Source: Pyrrhoderma lamaoense (taxonomy: Eukaryota; Basidiomycota; Agaricomycetes; Hymenochaetales; Hymenochaetaceae). Taken from it: a stretch of 64,000 bases of DNA. Below the pieces are notes generated by a model. The model was not told the origin of the DNA. It was given only the letters and a program-made list of their open reading frames with translations, and did not search any database. The stretch is taken from positions 1,550,001 through 1,614,000 of the forward strand of contig NBAZ01000001.1 of NCBI GenBank assembly GCA_002794735.1, read 5' to 3'. Positions 45,499-57,305 of the stretch are shown piece after piece. How positions within the stretch are numbered: the stretch's first letter is position 1; each line of letters opens with the position of its first letter. A program made the position numbers and the translations under genes.

Positions 45499-48231
45499 AT
45501 GAATCCGTCCACAAGCGCATCCTCTTCATTATTTCGTCGTCCATCTCTAAGAAGCGGAGACTCCTCATTTTTGGACGCAGCAGACGCCCCCAGACCACCT
45601 CGGCGTCGCTTCTCGTCTATGTTTGGTAACTCGTCTCCTCCCTCGCTTGCTCAGGTGCCGCAGCAGACCAGGCCAAGGGCTCGCTCATACAAGTACGACA
45701 GGGTTACCATGGAATCAGGAGATTCTGCATTGTCTCACAGAACATCATTTATTGACTTCGGAGACGAGTCCCCTAAGCGCAGAGATCTAGAAAGTAAAGT
45801 CTTTGGATCTTTAAGGGGAAGATTAAGCAAGAAAAATTCCGCTCCTTTACTCAACCACATCACTTACACTCCGACTCTACCTCCCCTTGATTCTTCCTCG
45901 AACGAGCAAGGCACTCCCCAATCTCCGGCAGTCAAACGCTCACTCTCAGGATACCATCTTCGGAACAGTACTTCTAGTTCGTCTCTGGATTTCAGTTTGA
46001 GGTCTAGTCTGAGCTTCAAAGACTACCGCAAGAAAACTTTAACACCAGAGGAGATTGTGAACGGTGTCGGCTATATCAATAGAATACACGAGCACACAGA
46101 GGGACCTGAAACAGACAAAGACGAAGACATGACCTCTCACAGAGGACAATTCCAAGCCTTACCCTTCAGAAAGAAGGGCTGTATGATATTACACCGATAC
46201 CCCCGCGAAGACGCGCCTTATATGTCCAGTTATAACAAGGTTGATTTACAAAAGTAAGTGCAAGCTTCATTATACGACTTAAAACATCACATGTAATGAC
46301 TCTGCAAAACACCTAGTGATATATATTTCCATCGACTCCTCAGACGGCTTAACACCACTGGGTCACCGAGCTTTCACCAGTATGGGGCGCCACCACTACA
46401 TGTACTTGACCTTGGATGCGGACAGGGCACATGGGCTAGAGAGGCAGCAACCGCTTGGGCGGAAGCAGGCACAAAAGTTGTGGGCTTCGACTTAGTTGAT
46501 TTGATAAGCAGCAAATCAAAATCACTCCCTAATCTTTCATTCCAAAGAGGAAACTTGTGAGTATCGCGGCTGAATACATCTTCGTTCTTTCGCCTAATTC
46601 AAGGTTATTTTTTTTCTTGATCGGTAGTGTCGCGTTTCCATTACCTTTTAGCGACGATACTTTTGATCTTGTGAGGTTGTCCAATTTAACTGAGGCTATT
46701 CCCCAACATCGGTGGGAACATGTCCTCCTCGAGATCAGGAGAGTCTTGATGCCGTTTGGTAGGTGGACGTTTTTGTCATGTTCTAGATAAAAATCCATAA
46801 CTAAGAGCGCCTCCCTTGTATGTAGGGCGCATCGAAATAATTGATGATGAAATCATGTTCCCTTATCCCGCTCGGGAAACGAAACGTCCCAGACAAGTAT
46901 CATCTTCGAGTTCTATCAAGTCTTCTATGACTGTTCGTTCTAACCTGAGTGGTGAAGAGGAGCCCCATACTCCGAGTTGCGGACCTGTCATATCTATCAA
47001 CTCATCGGAGAATGATGAGCTGCATTCAGATGTTCAGGAGATGGAGAGTTCGTTTCTTGATCTTGACCTCGATGGTGATCGAAGAAGTATCGAATCTGCC
47101 CCGGGACTTTGCAATGACGATTCTCCGTCAGAAGAAAGTTGTGATAATCTTTTGACGCCAACCGATTATACTAGCATTGCATCTGTGTCTGATAGAGATT
47201 CGGTGTCGGAAACCGCGAGCAATCGGTTGTCAACCATGTCTCAGTGCCAAGAGGTCGAAAAAATATTCGAAGATATGCTAGAAGGGTCGTATGGCGTAGA
47301 TGCTCACCCTAACCGGTTCCTGGAGCGGTTGCTTCGCAGGATATTTGGACCTGTTGGAAAGCCGAGGAAGATAAATGATTTTCGATTAGGTCTACTAAAC
47401 CCAATCATACATGAGCTGTATATCACACTCAAAAATATGGGGTATCATAACAGGGAGAATCTTAAACGAGGAAAATTATTCAAAGAGCCGAAACTCAAAA
47501 GGGAAGACCTTGCGAAGATAATCAATGATAAGCTTTCAATGTACGAAGCTAAGGTGCATGGGCGAAAGGCAGTTAAGTTTCTTGGACAGAATAATCTTCT
47601 TCCGTATGATGCTATCGCGCGTTCTTCAGAAGACTCAGGAATCAGTAGGTCTGGTTCGATGCGCTCGGGATTGCGGCCGCGAACAGCTTCAAGTGTATCT
47701 ACCGTTCCCTCAACATCATCTCAACGTTCCGATACACCAGTTTCCTCAACTTCTTCCGAAAATCAAACGCCAACCGGCTTGTTCTTATTCCCGGATCAAT
47801 TTTTAGAGACAACACCACTAGAATTGGAAAGGTATCTGTGTAAGCACATGGATTCTTTACTGGGATGTAAAGCTGCACTGGACGATTATGTTCTGCACCC
47901 CAGAGCTGAGGGAGGTGAGGAGCTTGATCCCGTGTTTGAGGAGAACAAGTGGATGGAGATGCTCTGGGAGTATGAACGCTCGCGCCGGGAGAGGTTTAAT
48001 CTTCCGGATGTCAGCAGCTACTTTGAAGAATCTGATGATGAAGATAGCAGCTCCTTAGACCCTCTCCGCGATTCTGTAAAGGCCGCCCAACCCGTTGTCG
48101 ACCTCCTCGCCTCCGCTATCGTCACCAGGTGTAATATGGATTCAACTCCGAGACGGGCATCAACAAAATCCGATCGGTTTGAGTCTTGTACACTTGTCCG
48201 CCATATACGCGTTTATGAAGCCTATAAATAA
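45499..48231 (+). CDS. SAM-dependent methyltransferase with long disordered regions
   Basis: The Ser/Arg-rich N-terminal half (to about residue 195) is disordered. A short conserved lead-in follows (GCMILHRYPREDAPYMSSYN, then DIYFHRLLRRLN). The class I SAM fold has motif I as VLDLGCGQGTWAREAA, then VVGFDLVDL, FPLPFSDDTFDLVRL and the post-motif region HVLLEIRRVLMPFGRIEIID. A long acidic/Ser insertion follows, and a C-terminal domain ends RHIRVYEAYK. This ending recurs in fungal proteins of this type in my recollection. Substrate unknown. The start is placed at ATG 45499 (MNPSTSASS); the open frame reaches upstream to an ATG at 45346. Three introns interrupt the methyltransferase core. Confidence 0.8.
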
Positions 48232-48679
48232 AATCTATGGCTTAATGTGTTTTATGTTTCTTATGTGCTCTCATGCTTCTATGCCCTATGATAAATGATC
48301 TCTCAATCTTATGAAGTTCTCATCTCATGCTAATGTCCGGTTTTCTCATCTATAATTTCATCTTTGCGCAACAACGGGTTTAATTTATCACTGCTTTTCT
48401 TTTATCTTTCCACCCTTCTTTACGTGGACTCCGAGGGACTTTCTTTTCGGTTTTAGTCATTCTCCCTGGACTGTAGAGTAGACTTGTGTTGTAGATGATA
48501 TCAAAGTGTATCATCATTGTTCAAGGCTTTCATACCTGCTTTGTTTTCTTCATCTTCTTCCATATACCAGTTTGTACTATTAATGCATAGTTACTTTTTT
48601 TTCGTTAATAAACAAGAGTATAGAATTCCAAATCGGGTCAAATGCGAGAAGGAAGAAAGTAAAATATCGTACAATGTAT

Positions 48680-49777
48680 CTAAAAAAATACAGGGTCACT
48701 CTCTGCCGTTTTAGTCTTTCTTTTCTTCGTCGTACTCGGTTCACTTGAAGCATCAGAGTTTGCTTGGCTATCCGCAGCTTCGGCTAGTTCTCTTAATTTT
48801 TTACTTTTCTTTTTCTGCTTTTTTGATTTAAATTCCTTCGTCGAAGTTTCCGAGCTGTCCTCGCCAAAAGCTAGACAAGGGATAATAAAACATAGATCTC
48901 AGCAAAGGACGAAGGTAATTACATGAGCGGAGCGGGAGGGAAGGTCTCTTACAACCGAAGGGATCCATGGGCCGTGGACGCTTGTTCTGAAATCTCTTTG
49001 AATCTAACGAGGCCTGCGTATCCGTCCGATCAGGAACCTTCCTGGTATCAGACTTATCTTCGCCATCTATTACTTCCAAAACAGCTTCCTCGCTATCTGA
49101 CTCCTCGGCAAGGTTTTTGAGGTAGCGCTCGCGCTCCTTCATCTTTCCTGTTACTTTGACTGGAACGTTGCTGGAAGGGCCAGCTTCGTTTGTTGTTGAG
49201 GGCGCTGCCGCTTCTGATGCTGCTTTTGGATTTTTGCGTGCTTCGGAAATTGCATGTTTGATAAAGCGTGCTGCGGCAGCTTTATCTACCACAGCTGTCC
49301 GAGCTAGAGGAGAGTGTGTTTAACAAGACATGGAAATGTATGAAGGATTTGTCCGACATGCATATACATACATTTTTCGGGTTCTTCGGCATCCTTGATC
49401 TTGGCGAAGTATTGTCGGACACGCTCCTGGGTTGAAAGGTCAGATCATAGTGCTCGAGAACGTAGTGTAAGAAATAGCCACACAAGTTCAGCTACAACTG
49501 GGTGCGTCTTTGGGTCTATTCCTTTTGTTTTTAGATAAACTATAGCACTTTTTGTAAGATTTTGTCTCATGTGTACTATGGAATATTTACTGAATATGAG
49601 GTCGTTGACAAGGTACGGTAGGAGAACCTGTAATTTCGTCTGTTGTAATGTTTCCAAACTACCGATAGTCTCTTCCAAAGGCTTTGAAAACAAAGGCTCT
49701 AACTTTTCTTCAAGCTCGTCAAGAGAGTTGCTCAATGCGGAGACTTTTGAGAGTAGCTTCTTCTTGCTCATTGACAT
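48680..49777 (-). CDS. LRP1: exosome cofactor Lrp1/Rrp47 (C1D family)
   Basis: A nuclear Sas10/Utp3/C1D-family protein that binds Rrp6 and RNA in 3' processing of rRNA and snoRNA. Human C1D is also linked to DNA-PK. The N-terminal helical domain reads KVSALSNSLDELEEKLEPLF, LETLQQTKLQVLLPYLVNDL and AIVYLKTKGIDPKTHPV. Exon joins give VAELERVRQYFAKIKDAEEP, then AAAARFIKHAISEARKNPK. The tail is acidic, then strongly Lys-rich (KSKKQKKKSKK), ending at 48680. Domain order is as in the family. It shares an 80-bp promoter with RAD5. Confidence 0.85.
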
Positions 49778-49857
49778 TTTGGTAATAAATGGTGGAAAAG
49801 TTCAAATGTCAGAGGTAACTGAGAGTTAGAAATTACTATGTAAAGCAAGACCCTCAG
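49778..49857. promoter_or_regulatory. bidirectional promoter, LRP1 / RAD5
   Basis: Only 80 bp lie between the two start codons chosen here. If RAD5 starts further in, at the Met of [10 protein letters not shown], the spacer is still under 180 bp. Confidence 0.45.
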
Positions 49858-52800
49858 ATGTCACGCTCGCGAACAGATTCGCGTTACGCCGCGCTCCGCG
49901 TCTCACAAATTGATTTTATCCCTAGCTGTGGTAATGACGTCCGTACAGTCATGACACAAGAAGAGGGACAGCCGTTATTCTTACAATGTCCAGAAGATGA
50001 GGAGGAAAGCATGTCTCTAAAAGATGGTACCAGCATGTCTTGCTTAGACGAAAGTTATACTTGTTTTCCCGAGACGACGCGCTCATTAGAGAATAATAAG
50101 GATTCAGATATGGACATGCAAATGGCCTTTGATTTTGTGGAACCCATCACAGTGGAACGGAGGAGCTCAGAAGCTCCTCCTTCTAGCCCTTCTAGCCAAG
50201 AAGTGTCGATAATCGGAGAAAACAGCATTAATGTAGAAGACTCCTCAACAACTGCACCCACTTTGCCTAGACCCAATGACGATACTAACACCCAGAAGAA
50301 ACGGAGGGCAGACGACAGCGAGGAAGAAATAGTCCCTATGCGCTCTCGATATTACTTAGGCTCAATTCTCGTGGGTAATGCATGGAGCACTGTGAGAGGG
50401 ACTGGCTATATAAAAAATGGGGAACCAATTTTAATCAAAAGAGAAACCCTCCAAAACGATGCAACATCTAGTAAAAACTCAAAAAAGTCGGCAAAAGGGA
50501 AGCAGACAGCATTGAACTCAATGTTCAAAACCCAGTCAAACCTACCACAAAAGAAGAATAAGACGAATACAATTGTTAGACTAACTAATATACGAGGTTT
50601 TGGTACGCATCATCCTGACCTGATCTTATTGACTATAATCACTAAGTAATTTGTAGAGTTTGGAAGGCTCCCTACTGATGTATCTAACTGGGTATCAAAA
50701 TTACTTGACTTTGGTCAGAATTTTTCATAACTTCCGAAGTAGAATAATATTGATGCTATCTTATAGAGATTATAAGCTTTTCAGGAAGTATCATGGTGGA
50801 CTGTCCCGAAAGGCTCCATACTGGAGCAGATCTATTGATATCGTTACGATTCTATATATTACCTACCGCTTTTAATCGATTTTCCCCCATGCCATCCTCT
50901 ACTCAAAGTAAACCAGGAGTAAAGTTCTGGTTTAACGAAGGTGCTGAGACAGACGAGGAAGCTTATCTTCGAAATCGAAAAGCAGCTCTTCAACAACTTT
51001 TTGAGAGACTTGAATTGAAGCCTGTCTCAGGCAGTTCTACTGCAAAATACCGTGAGGAAGAAAACGTGATCCGTGGTGGATCTCCTCGACCTCCTCCAAC
51101 GGTCCCCTATGTCAGAGAGGAACGTGAAATAATCGAAGGACAACAAGATGGAATTAATGACGAAGACGAGAACGACGAAGAGATTCTAAACGTAAACGAC
51201 CTGAACATCATCTATAAGCGGTAAGTATCTGAGGTCCGATATTCAATCCCAGAATTAAGAAGATTCACTAGTGCCCAAGAAAATGACTATCGAATGTCTG
51301 AGATGGATCCGTGTGACTCGTTTACATTGAAGTTACGACCATACCAGAAACAAGCTTTACAGTATGTAGGTTATAAGTATAAAATACCTTTTGATTAAAT
51401 ATAATCATCTAGTTGGATGTATTCGCGTGAAATTGGTGCGGCATCTGCGCAACACTCCACGTCTATGCATCCATTGTGGTCTGAGTAAGTTTCACAGCTT
51501 TTTCTATGGGCCTATATCTGAGTTTGTTGGAAAAGATATGCGTTCCCACTCGAGCCAGGAAATAATGATTCAAATGTTTTTACTGATGAGGGGCTGCGAT
51601 TTTACTATAACCCCCATTCCGGTGAACTTTCTTTGGATTTCCCCTACTACGACGCTATCTGTCGTGGTGGAATTCTAGCGTATGTGATAATACTATTAAT
51701 TATAAATTTCTCTAACGCTCACCTCTCAATATCTATAGTGATGGTATGATGATTTCTCGAAAATTTAGTTCTTTCCACTGATTAGCTTGACCAAATTATC
51801 CTTTACCTATAGAAAGTGAGTCCAGTGATTTGTTTGTTTGTTCTGTCTAACACATAAAACTACCAGTGGGCATGGGGAAAACAATTATGGTATCGTCACT
51901 CATCCAAACCAATCTAGGCGAAAAGCCTGAGGAACAAGTCCCGTTCTCACCTGAAGATTCAGTTCCAGAACCAAGAATCAAACATAAGCAACTCAGACTT
52001 GACTCTGCCTTCCGCCCCACTCTGAAGAAGGTGGATACTCGAAGGAGCAGGGCCACATTGATTATTGCACCAGCTTCACTTTTAGATCAGTGGGCAACAG
52101 AGCTCCAACGGTCAAGTGAGAAGGGCACGATTAATACTATTATCTGGCATGGCCAAGGTCGCGAAGACCTTGAGTCTACTATCGACGCTAATATTGATGC
52201 AACTGATGTCGTAATCACATCTTTTGGTACACTTGTATCTGAACATTCGAAATGGGAGACCTGTGGTAGAAAGGGCGTTCCCTTATTTTCAAGTAAGCTC
52301 CCCTTGGATATTTATGGTGGAAAATCCTCACATCTATCTAGTCGAGTGGTTTAGAGTTGTCCTAGACGAAGCTCATAATATCAAGTCTAGGATGAGCAAG
52401 GCAGCTCGAGCGGTATATGACTTAAAAGCCCCTAGAAGATGGGCATTAACAGGTATATAGCTTTATGTCTAAGCAGGTATACAATTTGACACTGTCATAT
52501 AGGTACACCCATTGTGAATAGGCTAGAAGATCTATACTCCTTACTGTAAGTATTTTGGATAACATGTGTTACATTGATGTGTATAGTGATTCCGGCTTTC
52601 ATCTTTACAGTCGGTTCTTGAATTTCGAACCATGGTCAGACTTCTCATTCTTCCGTTCGGTGGTCACAATACCGTTCTTGAATCGAGAGCCAAGATCGAT
52701 CGAGGTCGTTCAGGTCATATTAGAAAGTGTGCTTCTCCGAAGAGAAAAGAGTATGAAAGATCGCGATGGGAATATGATCGTTGTTCTTCCGGATAAACAG

Positions 52801-54549
52801 GTCGGTAGCTCCTAAATTCTTGATAGAGTACTAACTGACTAATCGCAATTATTACTGCGTGAAGGTCAAGTATGAATATCTGGAATTTAGTCCTTTAGAG
52901 CGTGTTATCTATGATGACCTCTATCACTTCGCCAAGACTCGTTTTGAAAGGCTTGATGCTAAAGGTCTGATAGGAAAGAGATATACAACCATTTTAGCTA
53001 TGCTCATGGGGTAAGTCTGTTCTATTACACACTCGTTACGAAAGTCTAGCTTCTAACTAAAGAATAGACTACGACGTGCTGTCTTACATCCAGTCTCGTT
53101 TCTGACAAGATCCCTGATTTGGATGACGGTGATCCTGGTCAGGATGGCCATACAGTTAATGTGAAGGAGTTTATAGAAAGAACTATAAGGGAAAAGGGAT
53201 TGTCCGGAGAAGCGGGTGCTAGTTACACTGAGAACGTATTGGCGAATTTATCTTCGGTCTCGGAAGAAGAGTGCCCAATCTGCATGGATGTTATGGACGA
53301 GCCAATGCTTCTTCCGAAGTGTTCACATAAGTGGTAAACGATTCACACTTCTTTCATATAAACCACGTTCTCATTCTTTCCAACACTAATTATAAAGTTG
53401 CAAAGACTGTATCCTTGCTTTCTTACACAGTAGAGCGGAAAAGAATGAAGATGGTGCATGTCCTACGTGTTGGACAGGCCCTGTTAAGGTAAGATCCTCT
53501 ATCTTCCAAGGCCTTTCGGAATGACAACTAAAATATGTTGATAGGAAGAAGATTTGCTGGAAATTGTCAAGAGAACAAAGAACGTGAAGCCTACTGTTGG
53601 TATTGAGCCTGAAGATAATGAAGATGATATCATGGCCGAGATGCCATCTTCCTCCCCTTCTATTGAGTTACGAAGGAATAACTTCCAGAGTTCGACGAAA
53701 TTAAATGCTCTAATTCACCATCTACGTGGGTTTTCATTTCGTACTTATATTCAAACACTTGCTGACACATGCAATGTAGGCGACTTAGAGATCAGGATCC
53801 TTGCTTCCGTGCAATTGTCTTCTCACAATTCACATCTTTCCTTGACTTAATTGAAGTAGTATTGGAGCGAGAGAATCTCACTTGGTACCGCCTTGACGGT
53901 TCGACGGAAATCAGACAGCGTCACAAGGCTATCGCAGAGTTCAACAAACCAGCCAGGAAGCCAAAGGTGTTTATGTTAAGTTTAAAAGTTGGAGGTGTTG
54001 GATTGAACGTAAGTTATGTCCTTATATGACATGATCCCCCCGTGGGTGATTCCTGTTGACCTAACATATTTCTAATTCTCCATAAAAGTTGACGTCTGCG
54101 AACCATGTCTTTATGATGGACTGCTGGTGGAATGAAGCAGTCGAACATCAAGGTTAATTCACTCCCCTTTTCATATTTATTATGGTTCTTAACAATATAT
54201 CTCTTTTCAACACGAACAATCAATAGCTATTGACCGAGTCCACCGTATTGGTCAGGAAAGAAACGTCTATGTCACACATTTCATTGTCAGTCACATTTCC
54301 ACTTCCGTTCCTCCCTCCTCTTTCCTCTTAATATACAGACTAACCCATTCTGATATTACTATTTCTCTCTCTCTTTAGGTATCAGATACGATCGAGTCTC
54401 GTGTTCTTAAGATCCAAAAACGGAAGACAGCGATTATTAAAGAAGCATTCAAGGGACGTAGCAATAAAGACGGAGATAAGAAAACCAAGGATACCGAAAC
54501 TCTCAAAAACTTGCGGATTATGTTTGGAGAGGAACTTGGAGATACATAA
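49858..54549 (+). CDS. RAD5: DNA helicase / ubiquitin ligase Rad5 (HLTF family)
   Basis: An SNF2 ATPase with RING E3 activity that polyubiquitinates PCNA and reverses stalled forks. Domain order fits Rad5. The HIRAN region begins [20 protein letters not shown]. The helicase N lobe has [20 protein letters not shown] (Walker A), [16 protein letters not shown] and [20 protein letters not shown]. The RING ([25 protein letters not shown]) lies between the lobes. The C lobe has [39 protein letters not shown] and DRVHRIGQ. Walker A is assembled over microexons of 5 nt (51739-51743) and 3 nt (51813-51815). One base appears missing at 53088-53094: LRRAVLHP and [10 protein letters not shown] are contiguous but in different frames. 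The start is uncertain between 49858 and a Met about 30 codons in. Confidence 0.93.
51739..51743 (+). other. RAD5: 5-nt microexon (TGATG) of RAD5
   Basis: Flanked by ...CTATAG and GTATGA. It completes the Ala codon (GC|T), supplies Asp (GAT) and begins the Glu codon (G|AA) of the Walker A motif. Confidence 0.75.
51813..51815 (+). other. RAD5: 3-nt microexon (AAA) of RAD5
   Basis: Flanked by ...CTATAG and a perfect GTGAGT donor. Joined between the 5-nt exon and the exon at 51867, it yields GCT GAT GAA ATG GGC ATG GGG, that is ADEMGMG. Skipping it would still keep frame but give ADVGMGKT, one residue short of the SNF2 consensus. Confidence 0.7.
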
Positions 54550-55005
54550 GCAAATCCATTTTCTTTTTCTTTTTTTTTTTTTGCGTACAGCACAGATACA
54601 TATGTTTTTGGATATTTAGTATAGATAAATTATATATAATTTCACTTGTTATTTCTTATGCTATCTACATGTATTTTGGACACGTATCTTTAGCACCTTA
54701 ATATTCTAGAACTCACACAAATTTCTAATACAAATATGTACCAAAATTGGCTTAACGATTTTCATTCCTCGTCAAAAACTGATTAACCTAAATGACCTTG
54801 TGACGAGTCTTAATTATCTTCGAGTTGACCCTTCATAGTACCATTCTTTAGGGGGTTTTGCTATCTACGTTATCAAGTAATCCCATTCACAGATGATAAA
54901 GTGAAACTAACAGGCTAGATTACAAGTACATACACATTGTACGTGTTACACAATGAACCATACAAAGAGATATCAAAGAGCCTCAAACTTATCGGGTAAT
55001 GGTAA
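54550..55005. other. intergenic 3' regions, nothing seen
   Basis: Convergent 3' flanks of RAD5 and the Zn2Cys6 factor, AT-rich, with no coding signal. Confidence 0.5.
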
Positions 55006-55467
55006 TCAGTATAGGAACCCAAGGACAGAAGGGGGATCAGGATATAAAAAAAGAGCAATGAGGACAGCAAAAGTGTTTACACCAAAGCATAAGGTAGTAA
55101 CTTGAGTAATCGATGAAGGGAAGGCTGGAGTTAACCGGGGCCTTGGACGTAAGTACATAGGGCAGGATATAGAGTGGGGAAGGAGGACGGAGAAGAGAAG
55201 CGCGTAAACGAAACACGATAAAAAAAAGGTCAAGTGCATAGGTTCCATGAGACTAGTAGAAAAGATGTGGCACAAATTACTGATCTCCAGCGAAGTAGCA
55301 AAGTAGTCAAGAATTATTGAAATGAGAAGTAGGAGTCCAAAACGAGTTAAATCAGTCACAACGTTTCCAGTGGCGGGAAACGAATAATTCATGGGATTAG
55401 TCGTATTCATGTCAGATTGTAAAAACAAGTAGATAGTTTGCATATCAAGGAGTCGAAGTGAGGCCAT
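55006..55467 (-). CDS. doubtful 153-codon hydrophobic frame directly after a stop codon
   Basis: The ATG follows the TAA of the Zn2Cys6 gene without a gap and in the same frame. The frame stays open for 153 codons. It has three hydrophobic stretches: GLLLLISIILDYFA, LTFFLSCFVYALLFSVLL and VNTFAVLIALFLY. No family recognised. It could be a second cistron, a stop-readthrough extension, or a chance open frame in a T-rich 3' untranslated region. Length for AT-rich DNA is the main argument for it. Confidence 0.25.
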   Translation of the reverse strand: MASLRLLDMQTIYLFLQSDMNTTNPMNYSFPATGNVVTDLTRFGLLLLISIILDYFATSLEISNLCHIFSTSLMEPMHLTFFLSCFVYALLFSVLLPHSISCPMYLRPRPRLTPAFPSSITQVTTLCFGVNTFAVLIALFLYPDPPSVLGFLY

Positions 55468-57112
55468 TTATAAGATTGCTTCCGATATAGTGAAGTGCAC
55501 TTGATCTCCTTCTCCAAGCGTGATCCTTACAGGTAACCTTGGGTCTATCTTTACAGGCTGTTACACATAAAATTCATTGTATGTTAATTTCCAGTATTCA
55601 ATGCAAAAACGAGATTAAAGAACAATAGTTGAAAGTGTAAGATATCACTTACCCCACTGTTTCCAATATAAAAGTCTCCTCTTGTGAAATTCTTCGTGAT
55701 TGCTGCAGCCTCTTCCTCGGTCAATGGTCTTGGACGCTTTGCGGGTCTGAACGTTGATGTACTTGGAGAATAATCATAGTAATAAGGACCAACTCCTAAT
55801 ACAGCCTGTCCTTGTCCTTGTCCCTGTCCTTGTCCTGCTCCTGCACCACCAGGAGTCACCCCAGCTTGCTGTTGATGATGTTGAAGTTGATGTGTAGTAT
55901 GTATAGTTAACGGAGAAGTCTGGGCTTGATGTTGTTGTTGATGTGGATGAGGGTGCACTCCTTGCTGCTGTTGGTGTTGAGCGGTGGCAGAAGAGGTAGA
56001 GTTGGGGACCGGCGCGATCTGTCCCATGAAGGTTGCCGGTACTGAAGTCGGGTTGCCGGATGAGGTGGAGACGGAAACGGGCTGGGCAGACACGACTGTC
56101 ACTACTCAAGTTCAGTCGGTCGGAACGACGGATTCAACCGCCCCCCCACATCCATAAATGACAATCAATAAGCATTGTCAAGAACGGGTGATCGATCGGT
56201 GAGAGCCCGGGTTGTTGTATATTACAAAGAGATTATCAAAGAGATTATAAGAAAATATTTGTGAGGTAGATAGATGTGTTCAACAGTGCACTGTAGTGGA
56301 GATGAGAGACCACTCACGCTGTTGTCCGCCACCGCCGCTGTCGCCGTCAGGGTCCGGATATGCGCAAGTGCTGCCGATGCCGCGTTTCAGGCATGACTGT
56401 TTGACAAGCGAGAGGGTGTTGAGAGATGATAACAAGTAAAAACAAGGGCAAACATCAGGTGTGTGCGGCAAATAAGAAAGTCCGGAGCGGGGAATTAATT
56501 TGATAAATATACAAATGCGTGATGTGTCGAGTTGAACAAAGATCATTTACCTGGCAAGGCAATACCTGGAGTTGGTGGAAGAAAAGAAAATTGATGAGCC
56601 ACGGACGGGTGAGAGAGAGACGGGAGGATGAGTATACGGGAATGACGGACCTCGCTACATCGCGTCTTTCCGGCGTGACATGAAGTACACGCTCGGCGGA
56701 CTGTGTTTATATCGTAGATATGAATATCATACATTCACAACATGACTTAGATTACACTTGTTCACTGACTGCGAGGGATAGGCGACGTGCGCCTCTGCTT
56801 TGTCTTTCCGGTACTCACGCTGGCTTCAGAGTTGGCTGGAGTTGGCTGCTGCTGTTGTTGTTGTTGTTGCTGTTGCTGCTGCTGCTGCTGCTGTTGGTGA
56901 TGATGTGACTGTTGTCTGTGAATGTTGCTAAGCTGCTCGAGGGAGTGTTGATACTGATTAAGTTCAAAGGTTGCTTGCTGGGGAGTCTTTGCGCTGTTGT
57001 TTGAGTTGTTGTTCTGAGCAGAGGCAGCAGCAGAGGCCGAAGTCGCTGATGGATTGTCAGATGCGAGCATTCTGGGGAGAATTGGATTGACCGGCCTAGC
57101 CTTGGGGGACAA
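55468..57112 (-). CDS. Zn2Cys6 transcription factor
   Basis: A fungal binuclear-zinc DNA-binding protein. The first exon encodes a Ser/Ala/Asn-rich start and then a His/poly-Gln tract. The zinc cluster is split over three exons and reads C-x2-C-x6-C-x5-C-x2-C-x8-C (CTSCHAGKTRC, SEVLPCQSC, LKRGIGSTC). The middle exon, 56551-56565, is 15 nt and encodes VLPCQ. Downstream are Gln/His/Pro-rich regions, a (GQ)n run, then PAKRPRPLTEEEAAAITKNF. The last exon ends RITLGEGDQVHFTISEAIL at 55468. There is no fungal-specific TF domain. The start could be 57112 or 57070. The donor after the first exon is inferred from phase and is the weakest join. Confidence 0.8.
56845..56895. repeat. CTG/TTG (CAG/CAA) triplet microsatellite, poly-Gln coding
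   Basis: About 17 triplets of GCTGCT/GTTGTT type on the plus strand, read as poly-glutamine by the Zn2Cys6 gene on the minus strand. Mixed CAG/CAA codons make it an interrupted repeat. Confidence 0.85.
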
Positions 57113-57305
57113 AGTGGGACGAACCGATTAGCGACCGGAGCCAGTGGGTTATAAGACGACGGGGAGGGTGAGATCGGGCCGGAAGTCGACGGCCAGCTGA
57201 CTGGGTTCTACATATTCACATACTAATATCACTATAATTACATCCAGTTCTATTCTATTTCTCCCACCGGCTCATCTCCGGCATCTCCGCCGAGCCGGTC
57301 TGCGC

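Noticed and set aside
51739..51866. Two-intron model of RAD5 skipping AAA (ADVGMGKT)
   Set aside because: In frame and possible as an isoform, but one residue short of the SNF2 motif; the 3-nt exon has strong splice sites on both sides.
7884..53094. Programmed -1 ribosomal frameshifting in PanK, CHS, NTE1 and RAD5
   Set aside because: No X-XXY-YYZ slippery heptamer with a downstream structure is seen at these sites; single-base indels explain all four more simply.
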